A DNA stretch of 64,000 nt from Acidobacteriota bacterium (GTDB lineage: Bacteria; Acidobacteriota; Blastocatellia; Pyrinomonadales; Pyrinomonadaceae): NCBI GenBank assembly GCA_016715115.1, contig JADKBM010000016.1:1612001-1676000 (forward strand), given 5' to 3'. Below, in pieces: positions 17,377 through 24,734 of this stretch; within the stretch, counting starts at the first letter, position 1, and the number at the start of each line of letters is the position of its first letter. Made by a program: the position numbers and the translations under genes. Under the pieces are notes generated by a model, which saw only the letters and a program-made list of their open reading frames with translations, ran no database searches and had not been told where the DNA came from.

Positions 17377-17565
17377 ATGGCACAAACAAAAAAGCGACCG
17401 AGCAAGGCCGCACGCGCGGCACAGAAGATTTTGGAAGACTCGAAGCTTCTCGCGACCTCAAAATCGATCATCGATACAAAGGCGGATCAGGAATTCAAGC
17501 CGGCGGAATCGTCGGTCAAAACGAGCGGAGCGATCAAACCGCGTCCGAATAAGAAACGCGGATAG
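17377..17565 (+). CDS. Small basic protein of unknown function
   Basis: A 62-residue, Lys/Arg/Ala-rich protein is preceded by a good ribosome binding site (GAGGAG, ~11 bp before the ATG). It has no signal peptide or membrane span. Both ends are basic (TKKRPSKAARAAQ at the start, PRPNKKRG at the end), which would suit nucleic-acid or ribosome binding, but I do not recognise the family. It follows mnmA closely and is probably co-transcribed with it. Confidence 0.6.
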   Translation: MAQTKKRPSKAARAAQKILEDSKLLATSKSIIDTKADQEFKPAESSVKTSGAIKPRPNKKRG

Positions 17566-17662
17566 GATTCTGACGGCGTCTTCGCGACCAAATAGGGGCA
17601 ATGCCTCGCGTGTTTCTTGAATCGCAACAACTTTTTTCGTAATCATACGTAATCAAAACATT

Positions 17663-18103
17663 ATGAAAAAACTGATCGTACTTTTCGTCTTGATTGGAAT
17701 CGGCGGACTTTCATTTGGCTACAAAGCCTTCGCCGATGAGAAGGAGAAGGTTCGCGTACCGCTGGAGAGTTACATCAAGGGCCACGCGACCGGAAACCCC
17801 GATTTCATCCGGGCTGCATTTCATAAGGACGCTCGCATCAACGCCTTTCGCGATGGAAAGCTGCTTAACTTGAGCGCCGAGGAATTCGCAGTTCGTTTCA
17901 ATGGCAAGGCTGCTGATGACGAAGCGAAACGCAAGCGTTCGATCGATACGATCGAGATCAGCGGAAATTCTGCAATCGCGCGAATCACGCTCGATTATCC
18001 GGCTGTGAAATTTACCGATTATATGTCGTTGCTCAAGATCGACGGCGAATGGAAGATCATCAATAAAACGTTCTACGCCGAGCCGAAGGAAGCGGGCAAA
18101 TAG
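17663..18103 (+). CDS. Exported NTF2-like (Lumazine_bd_2/DUF4440-like) protein
   Basis: The 146-residue protein has an N-terminal signal peptide (MKKLIVLFVLIGIGGLSFGYKAFA). A single NTF2-like domain follows, with YIKGHATGNPDFIRAAFHKDARI and a C-terminal SLLKIDGEWKIINKTFY strand pair, the hallmark of the Lumazine_bd_2/SnoaL-like group. Many such proteins have no proven enzymatic role. It is separated by 97 bp from the small basic protein and by 6 bp from the following 5-formyl-THF cyclo-ligase. Confidence 0.75.
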   Translation: MKKLIVLFVLIGIGGLSFGYKAFADEKEKVRVPLESYIKGHATGNPDFIRAAFHKDARINAFRDGKLLNLSAEEFAVRFNGKAADDEAKRKRSIDTIEISGNSAIARITLDYPAVKFTDYMSLLKIDGEWKIINKTFYAEPKEAGK

Positions 18104-18109
18104 TTCGGA

Positions 18110-18676
18110 ATGAACAAACGCGAACTTCGGAAGAGTCGACTTTCGAATCTGAAAGCGCTGAACTCGTCCAAACGAAGCAATCTATCCCACCGGATCGCCG
18201 GACGTTTCTTCGGTCATTTTCAATTGGACGAGATCAGATACCTTCACCTGTTTTTGTCGATTGAGGCCAAAAACGAGGTTGACACGCGACCCTTGATAGC
18301 CAGAATCCGGCGTGAGCACCCACGCATCTCGATCGCCGTTCCGCGCGTCAACGGCGATCGCCTCGATACACTCCTTTACGATTCCGACAGTACGCTGCGG
18401 TTGAGCAATTGGAACGTTCCGGAACCAATCGACGATCGATTTGTCGATCCAAGATCGATCGACCTCGTCATCGTTCCGCTACTTGCTTTCGATCTTCGCG
18501 GACACCGCGTCGGTTACGGAAAGGGTTTCTATGATCGATTCCTGACAGCTTGCCGCGACGATTGTGTGAAGGTCGGCATCAGTTTTTTTCCACCTGTGGA
18601 AAACATCGATGATGTAACTGAAAACGACGTCAGGCTTGATTTCTGCCTGACGCCGTTCGAGCTATTCGAATTCTGA
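18110..18676 (+). CDS. 5-formyltetrahydrofolate cyclo-ligase
   Basis: The 188-residue protein carries the family's signature near the C-terminus (DLRGHRVGYGKGFYDRFL, ~138-155), which forms the ATP and folate site. An N-terminal basic helix (MNKRELRKSRLSNLKALN) also fits. The enzyme converts 5-formyl-THF to 5,10-methenyl-THF with ATP in the cytoplasm. The usual YLHLFLSIEAKNEVDTRPL block (~44-62) is present and length is normal. It ends 3 bp before the convergent mscL stop codon, so no terminator hairpin fits between them. Confidence 0.9.
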   Translation: MNKRELRKSRLSNLKALNSSKRSNLSHRIAGRFFGHFQLDEIRYLHLFLSIEAKNEVDTRPLIARIRREHPRISIAVPRVNGDRLDTLLYDSDSTLRLSNWNVPEPIDDRFVDPRSIDLVIVPLLAFDLRGHRVGYGKGFYDRFLTACRDDCVKVGISFFPPVENIDDVTENDVRLDFCLTPFELFEF

Positions 18677-18679
18677 CGA

Positions 18680-19108
18680 TTACTTCTTTTCTTTCAGCAG
18701 ATCGCGGATCTCCGCAAGGAGCGCTTCCTGCGGAGGTTTCGGTGTATCGGCCGCGAGTTTCGCAAAGTAACCCATCGCCCATTTGGCGAGCAGGAACATT
18801 ACGAATCCGACGATCACGAAATTGAGAACATCGCTGATCAGTTGACCGTATCGAAGCAACGGTTCGCCCTTTTTGACGGCGGCGTCGATCTGCTCGGCGG
18901 TAGCTCCGGCCGCGAGCTTGCCGCTGAGGTCAATGAACTTCGTTTTCAAGTCCGTTCCGCCGAAGATCGCGCCGATGACGGGCATAATGATCCCTTCGGT
19001 GAATGTCGAGACGATCCTGCCGAACGCCACGCCCATAATGACCGCGATTGCCAGATCGAGAATGTTTCCCCGACCGAGAAAAGCCTTAAATTCCTTCCAC
19101 ATAATCAT
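18680..19108 (-). CDS. mscL: Large-conductance mechanosensitive channel MscL
   Basis: The 142-residue protein begins with the MscL amphipathic helix and first span (FKAFLGRGNILDLAIAVIMGVAFGRIVSTF). The second span (DVLNFVIVGFVMFLLAKWAMGY) and the charged C-terminal helical bundle (EALLAEIRDLLKEKK) are all in place. It forms the pentameric pressure-relief channel of the inner membrane that opens on hypo-osmotic shock. The start could be either of two Met codons (MIM); the upstream AGAGAGGAAATG context favours the first. Its 3' end is tail to tail with the cyclo-ligase gene. Confidence 0.96.
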   Translation of the reverse strand: MIMWKEFKAFLGRGNILDLAIAVIMGVAFGRIVSTFTEGIIMPVIGAIFGGTDLKTKFIDLSGKLAAGATAEQIDAAVKKGEPLLRYGQLISDVLNFVIVGFVMFLLAKWAMGYFAKLAADTPKPPQEALLAEIRDLLKEKK

Positions 19109-19233
19109 TTCCTCTCTTTTGATTTCTAATTACGGGGCATGCGAGAAACTTAGAACATCTCGGCCGCAAGGTCAACATCTAAGAGGTTTTGGATGGTCTG
19201 TTGGAAAAGTCGACCAAAAACAAAGAAGTTTTT

Positions 19234-19332
19234 TTCTTGATTTAAGGCCACGAATGGCGAAAATGCTGGCCCCGAAAAACCGCGAAACGACACGAAACAA
19301 AAACAGATCGAAGTTCGTGTGATTCGTGATAT
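19234..19332 (+). repeat. Degenerate CACGAA repeat downstream of pta
   Basis: This stretch carries GCCACGAATGGCG, CGCGAAACGACACGAAACAA and TTCGTGTGATTCGTG, degenerate CACGAA/TTCGTG motifs that can fold on themselves. A related copy in inverse orientation lies on the other side of pta (20352-20423). It covers most of the pta-mscL gap, where I see no gene. Confidence 0.5.
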
Positions 19333-19338
19333 TCGCTG

Positions 19339-20343
19339 CTAAACCAACTTCCGAGCCTGTGACTGCACCGCCGTGATCGCAACGGCATCGACGATGTCTT
19401 CGGCTTTGCAGCCGCGGGAAAGGTCGTTGCACGGGCGGTCGAGGCCTTGGAGAATCGGGCCGATCGCCGTTCCGCCGGTCAGGCGTTCGGTGAGTTTGTA
19501 AGCGATGTTTCCGGAATTAAGGTCTGGAAAGATCAAGACGTTCGCGCGACCGGCGACGGCAGAGCCTTCGGCCTTCGATTCGGCGACCGACGGCACGAGT
19601 GCCGCGTCGGCCTGAAGTTCGCCGTCGATCACGAGTTCCGGCATCCGCGCTTTGATCGTCTTTACGGCTTCGAGTATCTTGTCGAGCGATTTATGCTTCG
19701 CGCTTCCCTTCGTCGAAAATGAAAGCATCGCAACGCGCGGTTCGACGCCGAGAAGCGCCCGGCACGAATCGGCGGAAGCGACCGCGATCTCGGCAAGTTC
19801 CGCTGCGTCCGGGTCGATGACGACGCCGCAGTCGGCGTAGATCATCGCGCCATCCGCACCGAATCTCTTGTCCGGAACGACCATCAAAAAGAACGAAGAT
19901 ACGGTCCGAAATCCAGCGCGGACGCCGATGCATCTGAGCGCGGACGCGACCGTCTGGGCCGTCGTGTTTGTCGCACCCGCGACCGAACCGTCTGCTTTGC
20001 CGAGCCGGACGAGCAGATTGCCGTAGTAAAGCGGATCCTTGACGGCGGTTTCAGCCTCCTCGAGCGTCACGCCCTTGGCGCGACGGATCTCGTGATAGAG
20101 GTGCGCGATCTTCACACGTTCGTGCGCCTTTCGATGATCGACGATCTCAACCCCGGCGAGATTCGATCCCGTTTCGGCCGCCGTTTCGCGGATCTTTTCT
20201 TCGCTTCCGATCAGCGTGATCTTCGCGATCCGTTCGCGAACGCAGATCTCGGCGGCTTTGATTGTTCGCGCGTCCTCGCCTTCCGGCAAGATGATATGCT
20301 GAATGTCGGAAGCGGCTTTTGCGCGGATCTTTTCGAGAATCAT
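19339..20343 (-). CDS. pta: Phosphate acetyltransferase
   Basis: Taking the ATG at 20343 gives 334 residues, the normal length of the single-domain phosphate acetyl/butyryltransferase family; an upstream in-frame extension would run into the tRNA-Ser gene and is rejected. Family blocks are visible: the N-terminal HIILPEGEDARTIKAAEI, the central LVRLGKADGSVAGATNTTA (~135-155), DGAMIYADCGVVIDPDAAELAEIA, and the C-terminal NVLIFPDLNSGNIAYKLTERLTGG. The enzyme interconverts acetyl-CoA and acetyl phosphate in the cytoplasm. No ackA is adjacent. Related CACGAA-type repeats flank the gene on both sides. Confidence 0.93.
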   Translation of the reverse strand: MILEKIRAKAASDIQHIILPEGEDARTIKAAEICVRERIAKITLIGSEEKIRETAAETGSNLAGVEIVDHRKAHERVKIAHLYHEIRRAKGVTLEEAETAVKDPLYYGNLLVRLGKADGSVAGATNTTAQTVASALRCIGVRAGFRTVSSFFLMVVPDKRFGADGAMIYADCGVVIDPDAAELAEIAVASADSCRALLGVEPRVAMLSFSTKGSAKHKSLDKILEAVKTIKARMPELVIDGELQADAALVPSVAESKAEGSAVAGRANVLIFPDLNSGNIAYKLTERLTGGTAIGPILQGLDRPCNDLSRGCKAEDIVDAVAITAVQSQARKLV

Positions 20344-20351
20344 AATTGCTG

Positions 20352-20423
20352 AAAAGCCACGCTTCACACGGATCACACGATCGACGCTGTTCGTGTTGTT
20401 TCGTGCAACTGCGTGGCTTCGGA
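20352..20423 (-). repeat. Inverted CACGAA-type repeat upstream of pta
   Basis: AAAAGCCACGC (20353-20363) pairs with GCGTGGCTTC (20411-20420), and the interior contains degenerate CACACGGATCACACG and TTCGTGTTGTTTCGTG motifs. It resembles, in inverse orientation, the repeat at 19234-19332. It lies between the tRNA-Ser 3' end and the pta start codon, so transcripts of either gene would carry the hairpin. Confidence 0.55.
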
Positions 20424-20430
20424 AAAAGTG

Positions 20431-20515
20431 TGGCGGAGAGGACAGGAGTCGAACCTGCATGCCCTCACGGGCGACGGTTTTCAAGACCGCTGCACTACCA
20501 TTATGCGACCTCTCC
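20431..20515 (-). tRNA. tRNA-Ser(UGA), CCA encoded
   Basis: On the minus strand the acceptor arm GGAGAGG (20515-20509) pairs with CCTCTCC (20441-20435), followed by discriminator G and encoded CCA. The anticodon loop CTTGAAA has anticodon TGA (20483-20481) between stems GCGGT and ACCGT. A long variable arm (GCCC-GTGA-GGGC) is the class II hallmark of serine tRNAs, and the T-loop GTTCGACTC is normal. The ORF of an HNH-like protein overlaps its 5' half. Confidence 0.96.
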
Positions 20516-20933
20516 AAGTAACCTGGTGGCCTTCAATTCCCAACACGTCCTGTACGTAATGAAGCGCATTGCAAATTCGGCACAGGACATTATATTCACT
20601 CAGATCTATTTTGTCATTCATTCTCGCCCGATACAGCTGGCGATTTTGTGTAGTCTTCAGCGCCTGACGCCCGCCGCCATTGATATGGTTTATTTCAAGA
20701 ATCGGGAACTCGTCACAACCACAATTTACGCACACCGTGCCGCCCAAGCGCTCCATTGCCTTTTCGCGCACTTTTCGATGTTGTTCACGCCATTTTCTAC
20801 GCTCGTGCTCGATATCGTAGTTTGCACTATTTTTTCTCCGTCTACGCCAAGCTCTCATATATTGGCGCATGAACTCCCGTTGTTTCTCTTTTGGATCATT
20901 ACGATGACCTTCCTTTTCCTTTTCATCGTTCAT
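20481..20933 (-). CDS. Small HNH-type nuclease-like protein running into tRNA-Ser
   Basis: The 150-residue protein has a very basic N-terminal helical region (~12-64, many Arg/Lys/Glu). A zinc/HNH-like core follows: CVNCGCDEF (~69-77), EINHINGGGRQ (~80-90) and LCRICNALHYVQ (~116-127). The CxxC...HxNGGG...CxxC arrangement is that of small phage-type HNH endonucleases. The ORF has the same orientation as tRNA-Ser and continues through the 5' half of the tRNA. Its last ~12 residues are tRNA sequence and its TGA stop is the tRNA anticodon. This suggests that a mobile or phage-derived HNH gene joined the tRNA gene. The base composition is lower in GC than its neighbours. Confidence 0.6.
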   Translation of the reverse strand: MNDEKEKEGHRNDPKEKQREFMRQYMRAWRRRRKNSANYDIEHERRKWREQHRKVREKAMERLGGTVCVNCGCDEFPILEINHINGGGRQALKTTQNRQLYRARMNDKIDLSEYNVLCRICNALHYVQDVLGIEGHQVTWRGRIMVVQRS

Positions 20934-21052
20934 TTCTTGAGGCCCCCAGAATGTGATTTAGCGAAGCTTGTGAGTCAATTGGTCGAAACTTCGTTGGATT
21001 TAGATTTTAACGCGAACTTCTGGCGAAATGAACATGACGTGACAAATGGACG

Positions 21053-21095
21053 AAAAAAATCCGCGAGCGAAGTGAAACGGCTTCGCCCGCGGAAA
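21053..21095 (-). terminator. Rho-independent terminator of the TlpA-like gene
   Basis: Read on the minus strand, CCGCGGGCGAAG pairs with CTTCGCTCGCGG around an 8-nt loop, followed by a run of T (21059-21053). It lies 22 bp after the stop codon of the minus-strand redox gene at 21117. Confidence 0.85.
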
Positions 21096-21116
21096 GCATT
21101 GAGGAGGTCGGAATTC

Positions 21117-21641
21117 CTATTCGACTTTAGCCTGGCCCGTGGCCAACAAACGATTGACCTGAGAACTAACCGCGTTGGTCTTGTCCCAACCGCTCGCTTT
21201 CAGCTCGATCTCGCCGGTTTGATTGATGACAAAGTACGCCGGGAAGCCCATATTCAAGTTCCCCGCGCGATCGCGGTCGGCATATTTCAGGAGCACGCCG
21301 AAACTTCCCGGCATAAGATTGAAATTGAAGGGGCGATTTTTGACAAAACTCTCGACGAGCGTCGGATTGTCGGTCGTCAACCCAAGAAAGACAACGTCCT
21401 TTTCCTTGTAGTTTGCGGCGATCTGATTGAGTTTCGGAATCTCCGAAACGCAGATCGCGCATTTCGTCGACCAGAAAGTCATCACCACGACTTTGCCTCG
21501 CAGCGCTTCAAGTTCTACCGTCTGCCCGTCCAGGGTTGCGCCGCTGAAGTTCTCCGCCAACGGTTTGTTCTGCTGTGCAAAGATCCCCGCCGCCGCGGCC
21601 AGGATCAGACAAGAAACTTGTAAACTTCGGGTGAATTTCAT
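21117..21641 (-). CDS. TlpA/ResA-like thioredoxin-fold protein
   Basis: The start at 21641 (174 residues) gives a standard signal peptide (MKFTRSLQVSCLILAAAAGIFAQ); the longer reading from 21680 adds 13 residues before it. The mature protein has the AhpC-TSA/redoxin fold with the redox motif KCAICV (CxxC, around residue 61), preceded by VVVMTFWST and followed by a cis-proline segment GFPAYFVINQTGEI (~136-149). It is probably a periplasmic disulfide reductase or cytochrome-maturation-type thioredoxin. It is divergent from recF, with 124 bp between the start codons, and ends in a good terminator. Confidence 0.87.
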   Translation of the reverse strand: MKFTRSLQVSCLILAAAAGIFAQQNKPLAENFSGATLDGQTVELEALRGKVVVMTFWSTKCAICVSEIPKLNQIAANYKEKDVVFLGLTTDNPTLVESFVKNRPFNFNLMPGSFGVLLKYADRDRAGNLNMGFPAYFVINQTGEIELKASGWDKTNAVSSQVNRLLATGQAKVE

Positions 21642-21765
21642 TGCGACTATCGTGTTTGATATATGTTGAACATTGTTCAACTCTATTATTTATAAACTTC
21701 TAATCAAACACGATTCCTGAAAACGGGAAATAATCTTCATCCGTCGTTTATGTTAAGATTTGCCT

Positions 21766-22872
21766 ATGTTGCTTGAATCGCTCGAAGCGCAGAACTTCCG
21801 CAACCTCAACGGGCGGATCGAATGCGGGAAGGGACTTAACATCATCTTCGGCGAAAACGGTCAAGGCAAAACGAACTGGCTCGAGGCTATTTACTTGCTG
21901 GCAACGGCCAAATCGTTCAGAACTCAAAAACTTACGGAATCGATCTGCTTCGGCGAAGAACTCGCCATCGTTCGGGGGGTCGTCAAGAAGAGTGCCGAAA
22001 TCCGCCACAATTTGCAAGTCGCGCTTCAGGGAAACGCAAAGATCCTCTCCGTTAACGGCAAGAAAGAGACGATCCAACGCTATCTCGGCGAATTGCACGC
22101 AGTCGTCTTCAACTCCGACGAACTCGAGATCGTCCGCGGAACGCCCGAGGCACGCCGCAAGTTTCTGGACGGCGGAATCGTCTCGATCTTCCCGCCGTTC
22201 GTCCAGACCCTGACCGATTACAACCGCGTCATTCGCCAGAAGAACTCGCTGCTTCAAACCGCTCAGGACCGAGGCTACCCAGTTGAGAAGACCGGCGAGC
22301 TTCTCGAACCGTGGAACGAGCAGCTCGTCGCCCTCGCGACCCGCATCCACAAGGCGCGCGTGCGGTTTGTCGAACGGCTCAACGCCGTGCTCGAGAAAAA
22401 GCTGTTCGGCCGCGAGGAGATCTCGATCCGTTACGCATCGTCGCTTGAAGGCAAAGGCGATCTCAGCGATTACGCCGCGCTCATCGATGAACGCCTGAAA
22501 CTCCGCGTTCAGGCCGAACTCGCGAGCGGCCACGCTCTCGTCGGCACCCACCGCGACGATCTTGAGGTCACGTTCGACGGACTCGATCTTCGGAAATTCG
22601 GTTCGAGCGGCCAGCAGCGAAGCGCGCTTTTGATCCTGCTTATCGCCACCGTTTCGGTTTATTTCGAACAAAATCAGGAATATCCGTTGTTCCTGCTCGA
22701 CGATATCGACGCCGAACTCGACTATGGCCGGATCGGTCAATTGCTCGAATTCCTGAACGACAAAACACAGACTTTCGTGACGACGTCCAAAGACAGTTTT
22801 GTCGATCGATTCGGCGCGGGTTCGAAGGTTTTTCAAGTATCAGGAGGCGTTGCCAAGGATTTCCAAAGATGA
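21766..22872 (+). CDS. recF: DNA replication and repair protein RecF
   Basis: The 368-residue SMC-like ATPase has Walker A FGENGQGKTN (~29-38), ABC signature GSSGQQRSALL (~282-292) and Walker B PLFLLDDIDAELD (~310-322). The ATG at 21766 is preferred to a TTG two codons earlier. RecF binds gapped DNA and helps load RecA through RecOR. Linkage to gyrB is ancestral in many bacteria but is broken here by two inserted genes. The segment 22729-22833 (RIGQLLEFLNDKTQTFVTTS and onward) is repeated at 24494-24598, just upstream of gyrB, so the present C-terminus may not be the original one. It overlaps the next gene by 4 bp. Confidence 0.95.
   Translation: MLLESLEAQNFRNLNGRIECGKGLNIIFGENGQGKTNWLEAIYLLATAKSFRTQKLTESICFGEELAIVRGVVKKSAEIRHNLQVALQGNAKILSVNGKKETIQRYLGELHAVVFNSDELEIVRGTPEARRKFLDGGIVSIFPPFVQTLTDYNRVIRQKNSLLQTAQDRGYPVEKTGELLEPWNEQLVALATRIHKARVRFVERLNAVLEKKLFGREEISIRYASSLEGKGDLSDYAALIDERLKLRVQAELASGHALVGTHRDDLEVTFDGLDLRKFGSSGQQRSALLILLIATVSVYFEQNQEYPLFLLDDIDAELDYGRIGQLLEFLNDKTQTFVTTSKDSFVDRFGAGSKVFQVSGGVAKDFQR
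22729..22833 (+). repeat. recF-tail direct repeat, copy 1 (within recF)
   Basis: This 105-bp segment of recF aligns with 24494-24598 with 14 mismatches by hand alignment (7 in the first 84 bp). The intervening 1.66 kb carries the HEAT-repeat and DsbA-like genes. Confidence 0.9.
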
Positions 22873-23702
22873 ATCTTTTCGAAATGTCGACAGCGGAACT
22901 TATCGAAAGCGCGCGATCGGAAGAAGATTTTGACGTTCGCTGGTCATACGTTGCACAACTTCATAACCGAGGAAATAGTGAGGTTTTCGACGCGGCGCGA
23001 CGACTTATCGAAAGCTTCGATCCAAACGCGATCGAGTTGGCGGCGGACATTCTGGGACAACTTGGAGGTGAAGAAAAGCCGTATTGTGCTGAATCGGTTC
23101 AATTGTTGATCAAGGTCCTGGATTCGACATTAAGGGTCGCGCAGGCGGAGGATGAAATACTGGCCATGTCGGCAGCCCTAAATGCGTTAGGCCGAATGAA
23201 TACGGCTGAATCGCGAGAGAAAGTCCTCGAATTCGTTAAACACCCAAGTGAAATCGTTCGCTTTAACGTAACCCATGGGCTTCTCTGCATTGACGATGAC
23301 GAAGAAATCAAAGCACTTATAGAATTATCAGCTGATCCTGACGTCGACGTCCGAAATTGGGCGACGTTCGGCCTCGGTTCGATGACCGCGTTGGACAGTT
23401 CAGCGATTCGTGACGCTCTCTTTGCACGAATCAGTGAGCTTGGGAGCGAGACGCACGATGAAACTCGCGGCGAAGCGCTCGTCGGCCTTGCGCTCCGCCG
23501 CGACCCACGGGTCCTCGAGCCCCTCATCGAAGAATTACGAAGCGGCGAGGTCGGTACTCTAGCGATTGAAGCTGCGGCGGAACTTGGGGATCCGCGAATA
23601 TGTGCGCCGTTGCGTTCGATCGAAACATGGTGGGACATAGATCGAGAATTGCTGCATACTGCCTTGGAGAATTGTTGTTCCCTGTCGTCGGAATGCGATT
23701 GA
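22869..23702 (+). CDS. HEAT-repeat protein
   Basis: The 277-residue, strongly acidic protein is made of ~30-residue alpha-helical repeats. Examples are VFDAARRLIESFDPNAIELAADILGQLG, ILAMSAALNALGRMNTAESREKVLEFV, IVRFNVTHGLLC and VDVRNWATFGLGSMT, the HEAT/PBS-lyase-like pattern. There is no signal peptide. Such proteins are scaffolds for protein interactions. Its ATG overlaps the recF stop by 4 bp, so it is translationally coupled to recF although it is not a usual recF partner. With the next gene it makes up the insert between recF and the duplicated recF tail. Confidence 0.8.
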   Translation: MNLFEMSTAELIESARSEEDFDVRWSYVAQLHNRGNSEVFDAARRLIESFDPNAIELAADILGQLGGEEKPYCAESVQLLIKVLDSTLRVAQAEDEILAMSAALNALGRMNTAESREKVLEFVKHPSEIVRFNVTHGLLCIDDDEEIKALIELSADPDVDVRNWATFGLGSMTALDSSAIRDALFARISELGSETHDETRGEALVGLALRRDPRVLEPLIEELRSGEVGTLAIEAAAELGDPRICAPLRSIETWWDIDRELLHTALENCCSLSSECD

Positions 23703-23747
23703 TCGATTGCCCGCCTTTCTAGCTCGATCGGTGGTAAAATCAGAACT

Positions 23748-24425
23748 ATGTTCCGGTTGAGAATTTTCGCATTTTGCATAATCCTGATGGGCTTGTTCTT
23801 CATTTCGGCTTCGGGTCAAGATGAAGTGCGGGGCGCCTTTCCGGAACGTCGGAAAGGCGGATCAAACCCGGAAGTGACGGTTGAGGTCTTTATCGATCTT
23901 CAGTGTCCGTCGTGCGCAACGTTTTTCACTTCGGAGTTGCTAACCGGAATTGAGCGGAGATTCGGTCAGCGAGTTGCCGTAATCTACCGAAATTGGCCAT
24001 TGATGCAAATTCACCGAGATGCATTTCTTGCGGCCTGTGCCGTCGAGGCAGCTGGGCTCCAAGGAAAGTTCTGGGAGATGATTCAAGTTTTGCTTGGTCG
24101 CCAATCGGAATGGGTGCGGAGACGGAACTTAAGAAAAAGGGATGTTTTACCGATGTCAATGCTGGACCCGAAGCCAGAGTACAATGCGATGGTAGTCGAG
24201 AGATTTGTACTATATGCAAAGGACCTCGGGCTGGATGCGGATATGTTCCGGGACGATCTCAAAGGAAATTTCGTCAAGAACCGAGTAACCGCTGATGTTA
24301 GACGCGCGACCGAGCTCAGAATCTATTCGACGCCCACGGTGATAGTTAACGGAGAGATTCTGAGTTTTGAAGATCATCAGAATCTACCGGATTTCATCGA
24401 AAGGAAGTTGAAGAAACAAAGATAG
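23748..24425 (+). CDS. DsbA-like thioredoxin-fold protein (Thioredoxin_4)
   Basis: The 225-residue protein has a signal peptide (MFRLRIFAFCIILMGLFFISASG). The DsbA/Thioredoxin_4 core starts at VTVEVFIDLQCPSCATFF with a CPSC redox motif (~53-56), contains an inserted helical domain (~85-175), and closes with the cis-Pro segment IYSTPTVIVNGEILSF (~196-211). It is likely a periplasmic thiol:disulfide oxidoreductase. No DsbB/VKOR partner is visible nearby. It is the second gene of the two-gene insert between recF and gyrB. Confidence 0.82.
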   Translation: MFRLRIFAFCIILMGLFFISASGQDEVRGAFPERRKGGSNPEVTVEVFIDLQCPSCATFFTSELLTGIERRFGQRVAVIYRNWPLMQIHRDAFLAACAVEAAGLQGKFWEMIQVLLGRQSEWVRRRNLRKRDVLPMSMLDPKPEYNAMVVERFVLYAKDLGLDADMFRDDLKGNFVKNRVTADVRRATELRIYSTPTVIVNGEILSFEDHQNLPDFIERKLKKQR

Positions 24426-24442
24426 CACCCGCGTACGACTTC

Positions 24443-24631
24443 GTGCCAATTTCAAAAAACCCCAAGCGGCTCGTAGCTCAGTTCGAAAGCGATCGCATCG
24501 GTCAATTGCTCGAATTCCTGAACGACAAAACGCAGACTTTCGTGACCACTTCCAAGGACAGTTTTATCGATCGGTTCGGCTCCGGCGCGAGCATTTTTGA
24601 GATCGAGAACGGGACCCCGAAAACTCGCTGA
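24443..24631 (+). pseudogene. Displaced second copy of the recF 3' tail
   Basis: From 24494 the reading frame encodes RIGQLLEFLNDKTQTFVTTS and continues with DSFIDRFGSG, matching the RecF C-terminus. The first 17 codons of the ORF are unrelated. It lies directly upstream of gyrB, the position expected for the original end of recF, so I read it as the remnant left when the HEAT/DsbA segment and a second recF tail were inserted. A weak GTG start exists but expression is doubtful. Confidence 0.8.
24494..24598 (+). repeat. recF-tail direct repeat, copy 2 (upstream of gyrB)
   Basis: Direct repeat of 22729-22833, same orientation and same reading frame. Most mismatches in the shared first 84 bp are at third codon positions, consistent with both copies having been under coding selection at some time or having come from related strains. 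Confidence 0.9.
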
Positions 24632-24734
24632 CGATCAGATATTTATTGCCTTTTCCCGTTTTTTTTATTGACTCAAAAATGGTAAAATACCGTTTTTCGT
24701 TACTCAACCTTAATACTGACCAAGAGGTACAAAC

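Noticed and set aside
20344..20517. N-terminal extension of pta
   Set aside because: The extra 58 residues are read through tRNA-Ser and an inverted repeat; homologues start at MILEKIR.
20346..21623. Plus-strand ORF of 425 aa across tRNA-Ser, the HNH gene and the TlpA-like gene
   Set aside because: It is antisense to a tRNA and to two genes with clear motifs; its own translation has no domain.
21748..22836. Minus-strand ORF (362 aa) opposite recF
   Set aside because: Antisense shadow of recF, which has all ABC-ATPase motifs.
24660..24734. Promoter-like TTGACT and TAAAAT upstream of gyrB
   Set aside because: Spacing between the two hexamers is far too short for a sigma-70 promoter.
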